Origin: Xanthocytophaga flava
Lineage (GTDB): Bacteria; Bacteroidota; Bacteroidia; Cytophagales; 172606-1
Direction of reading: 5' to 3'
Assembly: GCA_030068525.1 (NCBI GenBank)
Contig: JASJOS010000002.1
Span: 1 to 64,000, forward strand
DNA: 64,000 bases
The notes under the pieces are model-generated. The model had not been told where the DNA came from. It searched no databases and saw nothing but the letters and a program-made list of their open reading frames with translations. Both the position numbers and the translations under genes were made by a program. Shown here one piece after another: positions 1 through 10,456 of the stretch; position 1 is the stretch's first letter; each line of letters opens with the position of its first letter.

Positions 1-1
1 T

Positions 2-3000
2 GTGACCCAGAATTTTACCCAGCCTGTCAGTGTGGCAGGTTCCTCAGTGGTTACTTTTTCCAACACAGGTTTAGCTACCTTGAATGATGTAACGCTGGCT
101 GCAGGTAGTACGTGGAAGTTTTCTGCCCCCGGTACCACCAATGCCAATGGAGATTTTACCACCAGTGGCAGTTGTAGTTTAGCGGTGACACTGACATCCA
201 ACACAGGGGCTCAGGCAGCGGTTAAGTTTAGTTCTTTTCCCGACCCGGAATATGTGAATGTATCCAATATAAACAACACAGGTCTACTGCTTACGATATT
301 GTATGGAGTAGGAAGCAATAATACCAATATTAACATCAGTTCAGCCCGTACCTTGTATTGGGTAGGCAATAGTGGAAGCTGGAATCAGATAGCTCACTGG
401 AGTTTGACTTCAGGGGGAGCTGGTGGAGAATGTGTGCCGACTGCACTGGATAATGTGGTTTTTGATGCCAATTCTTTTACTGCTACTGGACAGACTGTTG
501 CCTTGACTACAGGGGCAACCTGTAACACAATGACCTGGGCAGGTGCAGTCAATAATCCAACCTTGAGTATGGCAGTGGATCTGACAGTGAAAGGAAACAG
601 TCTGATACTGGCCAACACCATGAATGTGAGTGGAAGTGGAAAAATGATTTTGGATAATGGAAATGATATAAATATAGATTTGGGTAGTGGAGCCAAAACA
701 CTCAATGGAGGACTTAGCTTCACTGCTGGCACCAGCCGGATAATTACCATTGCCACAGGTAATGGAGCTGTTACCCATACGATTGGTTCTTTAAGTGGAG
801 GTTCGAATGCAACAATCAACATTACTGGAACCTCGACCAAAAGTTATGGGACATTGAGTTTAGGGACAGTAGGAGGGAGTTGGGCTGGAACCAATCTTGT
901 CAGTACAGGAACTATTGGAGGAACCTTGAGTGGAGGACTGACACTGAATAGTGTAACTTTTAGTGGAAATGTGAGTTTGAATGGGCAATACAACTTCACA
1001 GGTACAACAACAGTCAACAGTGGAAATGTTAGCTTTGGAGGCAGTGGAAATGATACATTTGCCGGAGTAGTTATGACGGGAGGTAGTGCTAGTTTTGCCA
1101 ACACAGGTAATAATAATTTTACCTCTGTTAATTTGATAGGCACAAATAGTCCTGTAAACTTAAAGTTTACTCCAGCTAGTAATGGTACAAACTCTATAAC
1201 TGGAGCATTTACAGTTTCAACCCCTTGTTATTCTGTTTTTGTCGGTTCTTCTACCATAGGCAGTCCGGCAAAGTTGAATTTAACAACACTACAAACTCTA
1301 AATGGGCCCACAATACAGGATATATTGAACAGTGGAGCGGCTCTTACAGTTAACAACGGGGTTAATAATGGAAATAATACTTCTGTTACTTTCAATTTTT
1401 CTACTGCTGCCCGTACCTTATACTGGGTTGGCGGAACCGGAAACTGGAGTGAAACAGCTCACTGGAGTTTGACTTCAGGTGGAGCTGGTGGACAATGTAT
1501 TCCTACCATCAACGATGATGTAAACTTTAATGCAGGTTCATTTAGTTCAGGAACTGGTACAGTCACTATTGATATAGATGCAGTATGCCGGACTATGAAC
1601 TGGACTGGAGCTACTAACACGCCTACCCTTTCAGGTGCTGCCGCTCGTACGTTAACCATTGCAGGTAACCTGACTCTGATTGCTGCAATGAATCAGACTG
1701 GTACAGGCAGTACTTTTCTTGGAAAAGTAATTTTTGTTGCTAGTACAACAGGAAAAACCATCAATCTTAATGGTGAAGGGTTAGCTAATGTCGATTTTAA
1801 TGGACAAGGTGGGGCATGGACACTTAGTAACAATTTGACAGTAATTAATACAACCAATCTGATTGCAGGTGCCCTGAATGCCAATGGAAAGAATATTGTA
1901 TCTGGTGCACTAACCGTAAACAATGCGTCTGATCTGACACGTTCTCTGAATCTGGGTACTGCAACTCATACTCTAAATGGCACAGGGACAGTACTGGATT
2001 TACAAGGCAACACTTCTAATTTTACATTGACATCCAGTACATCCTCTATTACATTATCCGGAGCAGGATCAGTAATTGTAGAAACAGGATCTCAAAGTAA
2101 AACACTGCCAAATCTGGCTTTTACCAGTTCAAATGATATTACAATAAATACATCCAATACCGCCAACCGAATTACGTTTGGAACTATTGCTATTAACAAT
2201 ACCATTTCTCGTAATTTTACAGTTAACGGTACAGCACCAAAGACATATGGTAACTTTACTATTAACGGGAATAACAATGTAGTTACTTTCAATGGTAGTA
2301 ACTCTGCTTCTCCAAATGATAATATCTTTGCTGCAGTTACATTCGCAAATTCCTATAGTGGTACAATTGCGACTTTCAATGGGACTAACACCTTTAACGG
2401 TGCATTTGCTTTACATAACACAGGTGGAGCTGGAAATGATATCCGTTTTACAAATACCAATATATTTGCCAATACATTTACTGCTAACTTAGCAAATACA
2501 ACAGCCACAGAGTTGCAGTTTGCCTCAACAAGTGGTACTACTTCTTTTACAGGTGCAGTTTCTCTGAATCCTTCAAACAATACTAATGTAGATATTGTAT
2601 TTAATAATGCTACCAGTTTTGCCTCAACCCTTACCATCGGAAGCACGAGCAATACGACCTTCCAGGGAACAGGAGACGAAACTTTTGCTGGAACTGTGAC
2701 TGTCAATCCATCCAGTACATTTACACTGAATAATGATGGCAACAGTTCATTTGCTACAGCTATTATTAATAGCCAGAGTGGCACGGGATTTAACTGGGTA
2801 TTTCGTAGTGCTAAAACGGCCAATTTCTCTGGAAATATGGATGTGAGGTCTGCCTGTTTTTCGCCCGTGGCCATAAGTTCGACAACTAGTGGGAGTCGAG
2901 CTATCGTATCATTGCCAACAGTACATTACTTTAATAATCAGGTATTGGTGCAGGATATCAATGCATCTTCTTCAATGATCAATGCCTATGCTGCTACAAT

Positions 3001-6000
3001 ACCAGCGTATACAAATAATATTAATGTATTATATAACAATGGTGTTACTACACATCGGGTTTTATATTGGGTAGGAGGAAATGGAAACTGGGGTGATCCG
3101 TTACGCTGGTCTACCAACTCTAACTCAGTAGGAGGAGCTTGTATACCAACACCTGTTGACGATGTGGTTTTTGATAATAGTTCATTTTCTGCAGGTGGAC
3201 AAAAGGTAACACTTAATATTACAAATGCGACTTGCCGGAATATGACATGGGTAAATGGTGCTATTCCTGCTACTACCACACTTGCTATGGGTAGCAATCC
3301 TCTTGAGATAAATGGAAACCTGGCATTGGCTCCTAATCTGACAATGACAAGTACCTCTAACCAAACTACTTCTGTATTTACCTTTACTACGAATCCTGCT
3401 ACCACCAATTCCTTCCCAAATCGTACCATCACAACTCCTACAGGAACTACAGCTTCATTACCTATAGCTTTGTTTTATAGTGCTGGAGTAAACTGGACAT
3501 TACAGGGACCTGCTTCTTTTAACGTAACAGGTGAACTGGGATTACAATCAGGAACACTGAAGACCAATAGTATGCCAGTAGCTTGTGGACGTTTAAGTGC
3601 CAATAAATATGTAAATGGAAATCCTGTATTGCCTGCTTTTGAAGATCGGGTTCTGGATCTGCAAAACTCTGCAATAAGCATTACAGGAACTGCTACAGGT
3701 ATAGATTTCAGAGGAGATAAATTTACATTTTTAACACCAGGCTCTAATGCTTCCTTTACGATTGCTAATACATCAACAAGTTCTGTGCAGTTGCGTTTTG
3801 GGGATGATAATGAAAATCTGCCTTATTATGGCGTTAATCCCGGATCTCCCCGTACCACAGCTCTGTTGAGAGAAATTCCGGATATCATTCTTCTTAACAA
3901 AGATGTGGATATTGTAACTGCAGACTATGATACACAGGACGGAGTTGTAAACCGGATTACATTCCGAAAGGTAACCAGCATTAATGGAGGTCAGTTTTAC
4001 ATAAATGGAACTTGTCCGCATACTTATGGTGCTATTACAGTTGCGAACAATCTTAATACAGGAAATGCGGATCAACGCCAGATCGAAGGTTCCAGTCAGG
4101 CGGCACCTAATCACAATATATTCAATGGTCCTGTATCATTCGGAACCAATTCTGCTTTCCGATTCCTGGGTAACAATGAATTTATGGATACCTTCACCAC
4201 TGCAGGTTCGTCAGATGTAAACAATGCCTTTGTATTTTCTATTACCAATATATTTAATAAGACAGTAGATATTCGTGGTGTAAATACATTACGTACTCAA
4301 GCTACCATTCATTTTAACTCAACGGGTGGAAGCACTACTTTCAAAGACAATGTATTCTTCAGGGGGACAGGTGTTATTTTTCGAATGAGTAGTACAGCTA
4401 CACTGGTAGCTGGTAAGACTATGTTGTTTGATGATGAAAGTGTTGGCTGGTTTGCCGGAGGCAATACAAGTAGTGGAACTGGTTATCCGATTCCTGGTTC
4501 TGCAGCCTATACTATCAATGGTGATCTAATTGTTAATCCTTACGCAAAAGTTTCTTTTTATAACAAGTCAACTAATAATCTTGGCAATGTAACTGTTAAT
4601 GATTATGGTGTTTTTCAATTTACCTCACTAGCTACAACCAATGTAAATGGATTGTTTACAGCGTCTGCCTCATGTAGTTCATGGATTGCGATTAATGCAA
4701 GTAATCCGGGTGCGGCAGCTAAGATAAAATTTAGTGGCAGCCAGGCCTGGTATAGTATCATTGCCCGTGATCTGAACAACATTTCTACAACAGGCACTGT
4801 TACTGCAAGTAATAGTACCAATGTAGCCAACAGTTGCACGAACATTAGTTTCTTGACAGGGATTCCGTCTGTAGGTACATTTGTTTGGGTAGGTGGAAAT
4901 CCTAGTAACACTAGTGAAAATAGTTTATGGAGTAATCCTAAAAACTGGGCTACAGCACCTCTGAATCCTGGGAAGATTGCGAATGGAGGTAGTTGTATTC
5001 CAAGTAGTATAAATGATGTAGTCTTTGACAGTAACTCCTTCAGCTCAGGAACTCCAGTAACAGATTCGCTTGGCAATGTGAAATACTTTGATCGGGTGAT
5101 TGTAGATGTTAGCGTTGCTACTTGTGCAAGTATGACCTGGAAGAACGATGTTATGCAGGATGCTATTCTGACTTCGGATCTGCCTTTGAATGAAATGTGG
5201 GTATTAGGCAAACTGACACTGGATCCAAAAATGAAGAATCAATTTACTGGACTCTTTTCTTTCCGTGCGCCTTCTAGTGCAGGCGAGCAATTTGTAGATG
5301 CTAATGGAGAGAATAATGGAAGTACAGTGAATTTTGTTGGACCTATTGAGGTAAACTCTGTAAGTACTGTATACCGATTGGATAGTGATGTTATTGTGGA
5401 TGCAGTGGATAATGGTACTGCACGTCGTGGTAATGTTTCAATCGTTTACGGCGATTTAAAGGCAAACGGCCATGATATAAGCTTAACAGGTAACTGGACT
5501 GTGGGCAGAGCTACATCTCCAAACCCTCAGGGTCGATTCCTGCATCAAGGGGCTAATACAGTAACCTTTAATGGTTCAGATGCTGTAAATGGAACACAAA
5601 ATATTGTAACCAATACCAGTCCTTTCTGGAACCTAGTTATTAATCGTGGATCTAAGCCAGTTCCAACTGATATCAGTTATACTGTAAGTTCCAGTACTTT
5701 GTTGATAAGTAATCCCAAACGCTGGGTAGTAGTTCAAAATAACCGTGATGGTGGTGGAGAGCCAGGCACAACTGCTAATAGCAATCAACCATATAACAGT
5801 GGTATGACGATTGACAATAACTTCACAATTACTCAGGGGGGATTATATGATAGAGGATTCCAGATTATAGGAAATGCTACTGGTACATTTACAATGACAG
5901 ATAATGCAGTACTGAGCATTGGTAACGGCTGGACTTCGTCCGGGATCAACAACAATGCACCGATGACTACTTTGTTTCCAACGAACTTCACACAGAACAA

Positions 6001-9000
6001 AATCTCATTGGGTATTAATAGTATTGTATCCTATAGTGCGTATGGACACCAGGATGTAAGCGCATTGCCTACTTATGGCAACCTGTACTTCCGGTTTGTA
6101 GTTACCAGTTCGGCTTCTCCGGCTCTAGCATTGACTAACCAGCGTAAGAGATTGGCTATGGGACCTTTGCAGATTAATGGTAATCTGACTTTGGAGCAAG
6201 GAACCAATTTAATTGATAATGGATTTCAGATTTCTGGAAATGCAGCTGGAACCAGTGTGTTGACAATGGGATCTAATGCTTATTTGACTCTGGGTACCGG
6301 TGCAATGGATGTGGCAACAACTTCGGGTACAGGATACACACCTGCAAGTAATATTACTGGCAAGATGACCGTAGGAAATACTGCGACACAGTTTCCGCTG
6401 AATTTTACAGATGCGAACCTGAATCTTGATCCAAATAGTACAATTGTCTATAGTGCTGGAATTGCACAACAAGTGAAAGGACTAAGTTCTGCTACAGCTA
6501 CACAGCAATATGGAAACCTGACAATACAAAATCCTGCTTTAACAGCACCAACACTGATACAGAAAACATTGACAGGTGCAACAACTGTCAGAGGAGTATT
6601 GACAATTCATCCAAATAGTAATCTTGTAGACAATGGGTATCAGATCACAGGTACTACTGGAAAAGTATTTACGATGAACTATAAGACAGATCCTCTGGGT
6701 GCTGTATTTAATAATCAGGCACCAACTAGTAGCGGTGTCATGACTAATCCAACCAGTCCATTGTTTATTGATAGTCTCTTGGCTCGTGCCAACTACATAG
6801 GACTACGTTTTGATGGATATATCAATATCCCGGTGGCTGGTAATTATACTTTTTATAGTAACTCGGATGACCAGAGTGTGGTTATGATTAATGGGATGAT
6901 GGCTGTCAATAATGATTATTATGGATCTGCTGAAAGATCAGGAACTATGACTTTCAATACTGCTGGTCTATATCCAATCTCAGTTACATATACACAGGGA
7001 ACAGGTTCTCGCCTTCTGGCTTTGTCCTGGGCAAGAACAACCGCCCCAACACTATCTAAACAATATATTCCTGCCGCCAATTTATTGCAAACTGCAACTG
7101 GTCCTCAAGGATTAAAATACAATTATTATGAGAATCCAGGAAATACCTATTATGTATCTGCTTTGGGAGCCTCTTATAAAATAGTTCAGGATTTGAGTAA
7201 ACAACTGGCAAGCCAAGACCGATATGTGTTGGGTGAGGCTCGTTTGGTGGTAGGCAATGCGTCAACAGCTACTGCTTTTCCTCTTAATTACCTGGATGCA
7301 GATTTGACATTTGATGATACTACAACAGTTGTCTATAATGCAGGTCTTGCTCAGTCTGTTCGTGGTCTTAACTCATCTACAAAGGTTCAACAATATGGAA
7401 ACCTGGTATTTACCAACCCGGTATTTTCGACACCTAAGGTCGTATCTAAAACTCTAACTGGGCCAGCAACAATTCGTATGAGCCTGACTATCAACTCGAA
7501 CAATAACTTGATCGATGATGGAAATCAAATTACAGGTACTACCGGTCAGGTATTTACAATGCGTAATAATACATTGGCTGTCAATCCAGTGACAAATACA
7601 GGTAACGCTGGTGCTACAGGTGAGAGTCGTATTACATTAGGTAACGCTACAACTGCAACTACATTCCCTGCTAATTACAGTCTGGTTGGTACAGATGTGA
7701 ATTTTGAAACCGGAACAACTGTAGTCTATAATGCAGGTATAGTACAGTCAATTGCTGGTTTGCAAAGTTCTACTGTTACTTCAAGATATGCTAACCTTGT
7801 GCTGACAAATCCAGCTACTACTCCAGCAGCAGGAAACGTATTCCCAATTGTAAAGACGTTAAGTGGACGTGCAATTACGGTGAGAGGTAACCTGTATATT
7901 AACCCGAACAACACTTTGGCTGATGGTGGATATCAGATTACAGGAACATCCACCAGTACATTTGGAATGTTTAACACTACCATGGCTCAGACAAGCGTTC
8001 CGGAAACTGGAGTTACTACTGGTACAACAGGGGAAAGCCGCTTTATGATAAGCAGCACTGGTACTACTGTAACAGTATTCCCATCCGGATTCCGTACAGG
8101 ACCAGGTGGTAGTTCTGATATTAACTTTGATGCAGGAACAACCGTTATATACAATGCAAATGCAAATCAGAATATTCAGGGATTGGGAGGGACAGGTACT
8201 ACAACCTACGCAAACCTGGTGTTAAATAATCCTGCTGCGTCTTCTCCTGCATTAATTAACAAAACATTGACGACCAATGGAAGTGGTGCATCCGGTACAA
8301 CCGTGCGTGGCAGTCTGACAATTAACCCAAATGTGAATCTGGTAGATAATGGTTTCCAATTAGGTGGTGTGGCAGGACAGTCGTTTAAAATGCGTAACGT
8401 CACACTTGCAGACAATTTATTACGTACTGCAACTACTGATGCGACTACAATAGGAACTACAGGTGCGAGCCGTTTGACGCTGGGAAATGCTACAACCGCA
8501 ACTACATTCCCAACCGGATATACCACTCAAAATGGGACAGATATCAATTTTGAATTGAATACGATGGTCGTATACAATGCCGGGGCGACACAGCAGATTC
8601 AAGGTCTGTACAATAACACACAGACTTCGAATGCCAACTATGCACAGTTGTCAATTGTGAATGCCTCAACAGGCTCAGCGACTAAAACGCTTACTAACAA
8701 TATTCGTATTCGTCAAAACCTAACTATTGGTGGGCTTACTTCTACAACAGGTGCTGTGAGTGGAGCTAATAACCTGCTGGATGCTGGTGTGTTAAATTAT
8801 AAAATATATCTGAATGGCAATTGGTTCAGCCATCCTGGTAACGGATTCAATGCACGTTCTGGTGAAGTAGAGTTAGAAGGTACGACTAATCAGACTATCA
8901 CTACAAATAATAGCCAAAATTATACTAGTGAAGCAGGAACACAGGATTTCTATAATCTGACATTCAATAACACAACAGCAGTTCCTGCAATAGCCGTGAC

Positions 9001-10258
9001 GTTAGGATCTAATGTGGGTGTTTCCAATCTGGCAAGCTTTAAAAAAGGTCTGGTACGTAGTAATGACCTGATTGCTCTTAATAATTCACCTTCTACACGC
9101 TTGTTAATTATTCGTGATAATGCAAGTGTAACGAATGTAACGGATGCGAGCTTTGTGATAGGAGCAGTACGAAAAGTAGGACGTTCTTCTGGCACCTTCT
9201 ATTTTCCAATTGGCTACCTGAACGGCTCAACTCCATACTATCGTCCAAGTGGTATATCTTCTGCCACCAATACAGATGCTTCTTTCATTAGTCAGTTCTA
9301 TTATTCTAATCCAACAGCCTCTGGTTTTAACTCTGTTACTGTGCAAAAGACTACAGTAGGTGTTTCTAATCCTATACGTTTTGCAAGTGCGAAAGAATTC
9401 TGGATGGTCAATAGAGAAAACCTGACTGACAACGTGTATGTAACGCTGACATGGCGTAATCCGCAATCGGGAGGAGTAGGGACTAATGGCGTGGCAACTA
9501 ATTATATGGGCTTGCGAGTATCTCGGTGGGATGGAGCAAAATGGCAAAACTTGGGTGGTGCTGGATTTACCAATCATCCATCACTGGGTACGGTGAGCAA
9601 TACCTATGGAGCATTAACTTCTATTTATACCACAAGTGGTGCAGTAGGTTCGGTAGACAATTTCAGTCCATTTACTTTAGCAACTGAGATAGATTACAAT
9701 CCTCTGCCGGTAACATTACTTGAGTTCGCAGGTAAAGCCGTGGAGCAGCAGGTAAACTTGAACTGGCAGACTGCTTCTGAAGTAAATACATCATACTTTG
9801 TGGTAGAAAGGAGTCAGGATGGTAAAAACTTTGAAGAAGTGACACAGGTGACGGCAATAGGAAATTCATCCGGATTACAAACGTATCAGTCTATTGATCA
9901 CAGACCATACACAGGTGTATCCTACTATCGATTGAAAATGGTTGATCAGGATGGAAGCTATGCTTATTCAAAAGTGATCAAAGTAAACTTTGGAGTAAGT
10001 GGAGCATTGGGAGAGATTACTTTATTCCCAAATCCAGGAAATGGAGATGTGATTTACTTTACTGTCAATAATGCGGATGTGAAGATTGCCTCCATTCATG
10101 ACATGTTGGGTAGAGCAATAGGTTATCAAACTAGCTCGGATGCAGAGGGTACTCTGAAAGTAACCTTCAGCGAAAGGTTGGCTGCTGGTACCTATGTGGC
10201 TATTCTGGTTGCCAAAGATGGTTCTTCTTCTACTCGATTTAAATTTGTGGTGCAGTAG
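2..10258 (+). CDS. Giant modular T9SS-secreted surface protein (5' partial)
   Basis: This is the C-terminal 3418 residues of a larger cell-surface or secreted protein; the frame is open at the left edge and begins mid-module, so the true start lies outside. The first half has four modules that begin with a (L/V)(Y/W)WVGG-type motif and continue to CIPT..DDVVFD..SF, near residues 117, 471, 1020 and 1628. The second half has about six units containing TVVYNAG, KTLTG, NLxDNGxQITG and TLGNATTATTFP motifs (about residues 1960-2900). A PA14-like domain lies near residues 2260-2350. The C terminus carries a T9SS type A sorting domain (FPNPGNG ... LAAGTYVAIL ... FKFVVQ). Composition is rich in Thr, Asn, Ser and Gly, as in extended beta-solenoid adhesins. 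The adhesin role and PA14 glycan binding are inferred. The long antisense ORFs inside it are compositional shadows. Confidence 0.93.
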   Translation: MTQNFTQPVSVAGSSVVTFSNTGLATLNDVTLAAGSTWKFSAPGTTNANGDFTTSGSCSLAVTLTSNTGAQAAVKFSSFPDPEYVNVSNINNTGLLLTILYGVGSNNTNINISSARTLYWVGNSGSWNQIAHWSLTSGGAGGECVPTALDNVVFDANSFTATGQTVALTTGATCNTMTWAGAVNNPTLSMAVDLTVKGNSLILANTMNVSGSGKMILDNGNDINIDLGSGAKTLNGGLSFTAGTSRIITIATGNGAVTHTIGSLSGGSNATINITGTSTKSYGTLSLGTVGGSWAGTNLVSTGTIGGTLSGGLTLNSVTFSGNVSLNGQYNFTGTTTVNSGNVSFGGSGNDTFAGVVMTGGSASFANTGNNNFTSVNLIGTNSPVNLKFTPASNGTNSITGAFTVSTPCYSVFVGSSTIGSPAKLNLTTLQTLNGPTIQDILNSGAALTVNNGVNNGNNTSVTFNFSTAARTLYWVGGTGNWSETAHWSLTSGGAGGQCIPTINDDVNFNAGSFSSGTGTVTIDIDAVCRTMNWTGATNTPTLSGAAARTLTIAGNLTLIAAMNQTGTGSTFLGKVIFVASTTGKTINLNGEGLANVDFNGQGGAWTLSNNLTVINTTNLIAGALNANGKNIVSGALTVNNASDLTRSLNLGTATHTLNGTGTVLDLQGNTSNFTLTSSTSSITLSGAGSVIVETGSQSKTLPNLAFTSSNDITINTSNTANRITFGTIAINNTISRNFTVNGTAPKTYGNFTINGNNNVVTFNGSNSASPNDNIFAAVTFANSYSGTIATFNGTNTFNGAFALHNTGGAGNDIRFTNTNIFANTFTANLANTTATELQFASTSGTTSFTGAVSLNPSNNTNVDIVFNNATSFASTLTIGSTSNTTFQGTGDETFAGTVTVNPSSTFTLNNDGNSSFATAIINSQSGTGFNWVFRSAKTANFSGNMDVRSACFSPVAISSTTSGSRAIVSLPTVHYFNNQVLVQDINASSSMINAYAATIPAYTNNINVLYNNGVTTHRVLYWVGGNGNWGDPLRWSTNSNSVGGACIPTPVDDVVFDNSSFSAGGQKVTLNITNATCRNMTWVNGAIPATTTLAMGSNPLEINGNLALAPNLTMTSTSNQTTSVFTFTTNPATTNSFPNRTITTPTGTTASLPIALFYSAGVNWTLQGPASFNVTGELGLQSGTLKTNSMPVACGRLSANKYVNGNPVLPAFEDRVLDLQNSAISITGTATGIDFRGDKFTFLTPGSNASFTIANTSTSSVQLRFGDDNENLPYYGVNPGSPRTTALLREIPDIILLNKDVDIVTADYDTQDGVVNRITFRKVTSINGGQFYINGTCPHTYGAITVANNLNTGNADQRQIEGSSQAAPNHNIFNGPVSFGTNSAFRFLGNNEFMDTFTTAGSSDVNNAFVFSITNIFNKTVDIRGVNTLRTQATIHFNSTGGSTTFKDNVFFRGTGVIFRMSSTATLVAGKTMLFDDESVGWFAGGNTSSGTGYPIPGSAAYTINGDLIVNPYAKVSFYNKSTNNLGNVTVNDYGVFQFTSLATTNVNGLFTASASCSSWIAINASNPGAAAKIKFSGSQAWYSIIARDLNNISTTGTVTASNSTNVANSCTNISFLTGIPSVGTFVWVGGNPSNTSENSLWSNPKNWATAPLNPGKIANGGSCIPSSINDVVFDSNSFSSGTPVTDSLGNVKYFDRVIVDVSVATCASMTWKNDVMQDAILTSDLPLNEMWVLGKLTLDPKMKNQFTGLFSFRAPSSAGEQFVDANGENNGSTVNFVGPIEVNSVSTVYRLDSDVIVDAVDNGTARRGNVSIVYGDLKANGHDISLTGNWTVGRATSPNPQGRFLHQGANTVTFNGSDAVNGTQNIVTNTSPFWNLVINRGSKPVPTDISYTVSSSTLLISNPKRWVVVQNNRDGGGEPGTTANSNQPYNSGMTIDNNFTITQGGLYDRGFQIIGNATGTFTMTDNAVLSIGNGWTSSGINNNAPMTTLFPTNFTQNKISLGINSIVSYSAYGHQDVSALPTYGNLYFRFVVTSSASPALALTNQRKRLAMGPLQINGNLTLEQGTNLIDNGFQISGNAAGTSVLTMGSNAYLTLGTGAMDVATTSGTGYTPASNITGKMTVGNTATQFPLNFTDANLNLDPNSTIVYSAGIAQQVKGLSSATATQQYGNLTIQNPALTAPTLIQKTLTGATTVRGVLTIHPNSNLVDNGYQITGTTGKVFTMNYKTDPLGAVFNNQAPTSSGVMTNPTSPLFIDSLLARANYIGLRFDGYINIPVAGNYTFYSNSDDQSVVMINGMMAVNNDYYGSAERSGTMTFNTAGLYPISVTYTQGTGSRLLALSWARTTAPTLSKQYIPAANLLQTATGPQGLKYNYYENPGNTYYVSALGASYKIVQDLSKQLASQDRYVLGEARLVVGNASTATAFPLNYLDADLTFDDTTTVVYNAGLAQSVRGLNSSTKVQQYGNLVFTNPVFSTPKVVSKTLTGPATIRMSLTINSNNNLIDDGNQITGTTGQVFTMRNNTLAVNPVTNTGNAGATGESRITLGNATTATTFPANYSLVGTDVNFETGTTVVYNAGIVQSIAGLQSSTVTSRYANLVLTNPATTPAAGNVFPIVKTLSGRAITVRGNLYINPNNTLADGGYQITGTSTSTFGMFNTTMAQTSVPETGVTTGTTGESRFMISSTGTTVTVFPSGFRTGPGGSSDINFDAGTTVIYNANANQNIQGLGGTGTTTYANLVLNNPAASSPALINKTLTTNGSGASGTTVRGSLTINPNVNLVDNGFQLGGVAGQSFKMRNVTLADNLLRTATTDATTIGTTGASRLTLGNATTATTFPTGYTTQNGTDINFELNTMVVYNAGATQQIQGLYNNTQTSNANYAQLSIVNASTGSATKTLTNNIRIRQNLTIGGLTSTTGAVSGANNLLDAGVLNYKIYLNGNWFSHPGNGFNARSGEVELEGTTNQTITTNNSQNYTSEAGTQDFYNLTFNNTTAVPAIAVTLGSNVGVSNLASFKKGLVRSNDLIALNNSPSTRLLIIRDNASVTNVTDASFVIGAVRKVGRSSGTFYFPIGYLNGSTPYYRPSGISSATNTDASFISQFYYSNPTASGFNSVTVQKTTVGVSNPIRFASAKEFWMVNRENLTDNVYVTLTWRNPQSGGVGTNGVATNYMGLRVSRWDGAKWQNLGGAGFTNHPSLGTVSNTYGALTSIYTTSGAVGSVDNFSPFTLATEIDYNPLPVTLLEFAGKAVEQQVNLNWQTASEVNTSYFVVERSQDGKNFEEVTQVTAIGNSSGLQTYQSIDHRPYTGVSYYRLKMVDQDGSYAYSKVIKVNFGVSGALGEITLFPNPGNGDVIYFTVNNADVKIASIHDMLGRAIGYQTSSDAEGTLKVTFSERLAAGTYVAILVAKDGSSSTRFKFVVQ
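391..1498 (+). repeat. Near-identical DNA segments marking recent module duplication
   Basis: Within the giant gene, about 43 bases at 391-433 recur at 1456-1498 with about two mismatches, both starting agctcactggagtttgactt. The copies lie exactly 1065 bp (355 codons) apart, in frame, at the start of modules 1 and 2. The equivalent parts of modules 3 (near 3090) and 4 (near 4920) are diverged. Confidence 0.8.
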
Positions 10259-10280
10259 AATTACTTACATAAAATCTAAC

Positions 10281-10327
10281 AAATCACCCGATTTGGTGTC
10301 ACTATCTGGCATTGAGTCGGGCGATTT
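10281..10327 (+). terminator. Hairpin terminator after the giant surface protein
   Basis: The arms aaatcacccgatt (10281-10293) and agtcgggcgattt (10315-10327) pair over 13 bp with one mismatch and one G-T wobble. A T-rich stretch (tttgtttta) follows, consistent with a Rho-independent terminator 23 bp past the stop codon. Confidence 0.75.
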
Positions 10328-10456
10328 TGTTTTATCTCAACTAATTTATGATAGACAACTATTGATTTCAGAAAATCTATAAAAAACACAACCCCTCTAG
10401 TAAGTATTTCAGAAAGGTTGTGAGATGAGAGACAAACACAAAGCATCTATTTTGAT

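Noticed and set aside
394-5211. Many antisense ORFs of 60-198 residues inside the giant surface protein gene
   Set aside because: They arise from the repetitive Thr/Asn/Ser/Gly-rich coding sequence read on the other strand (Val/Leu/Pro-rich translations); no start context or family features.
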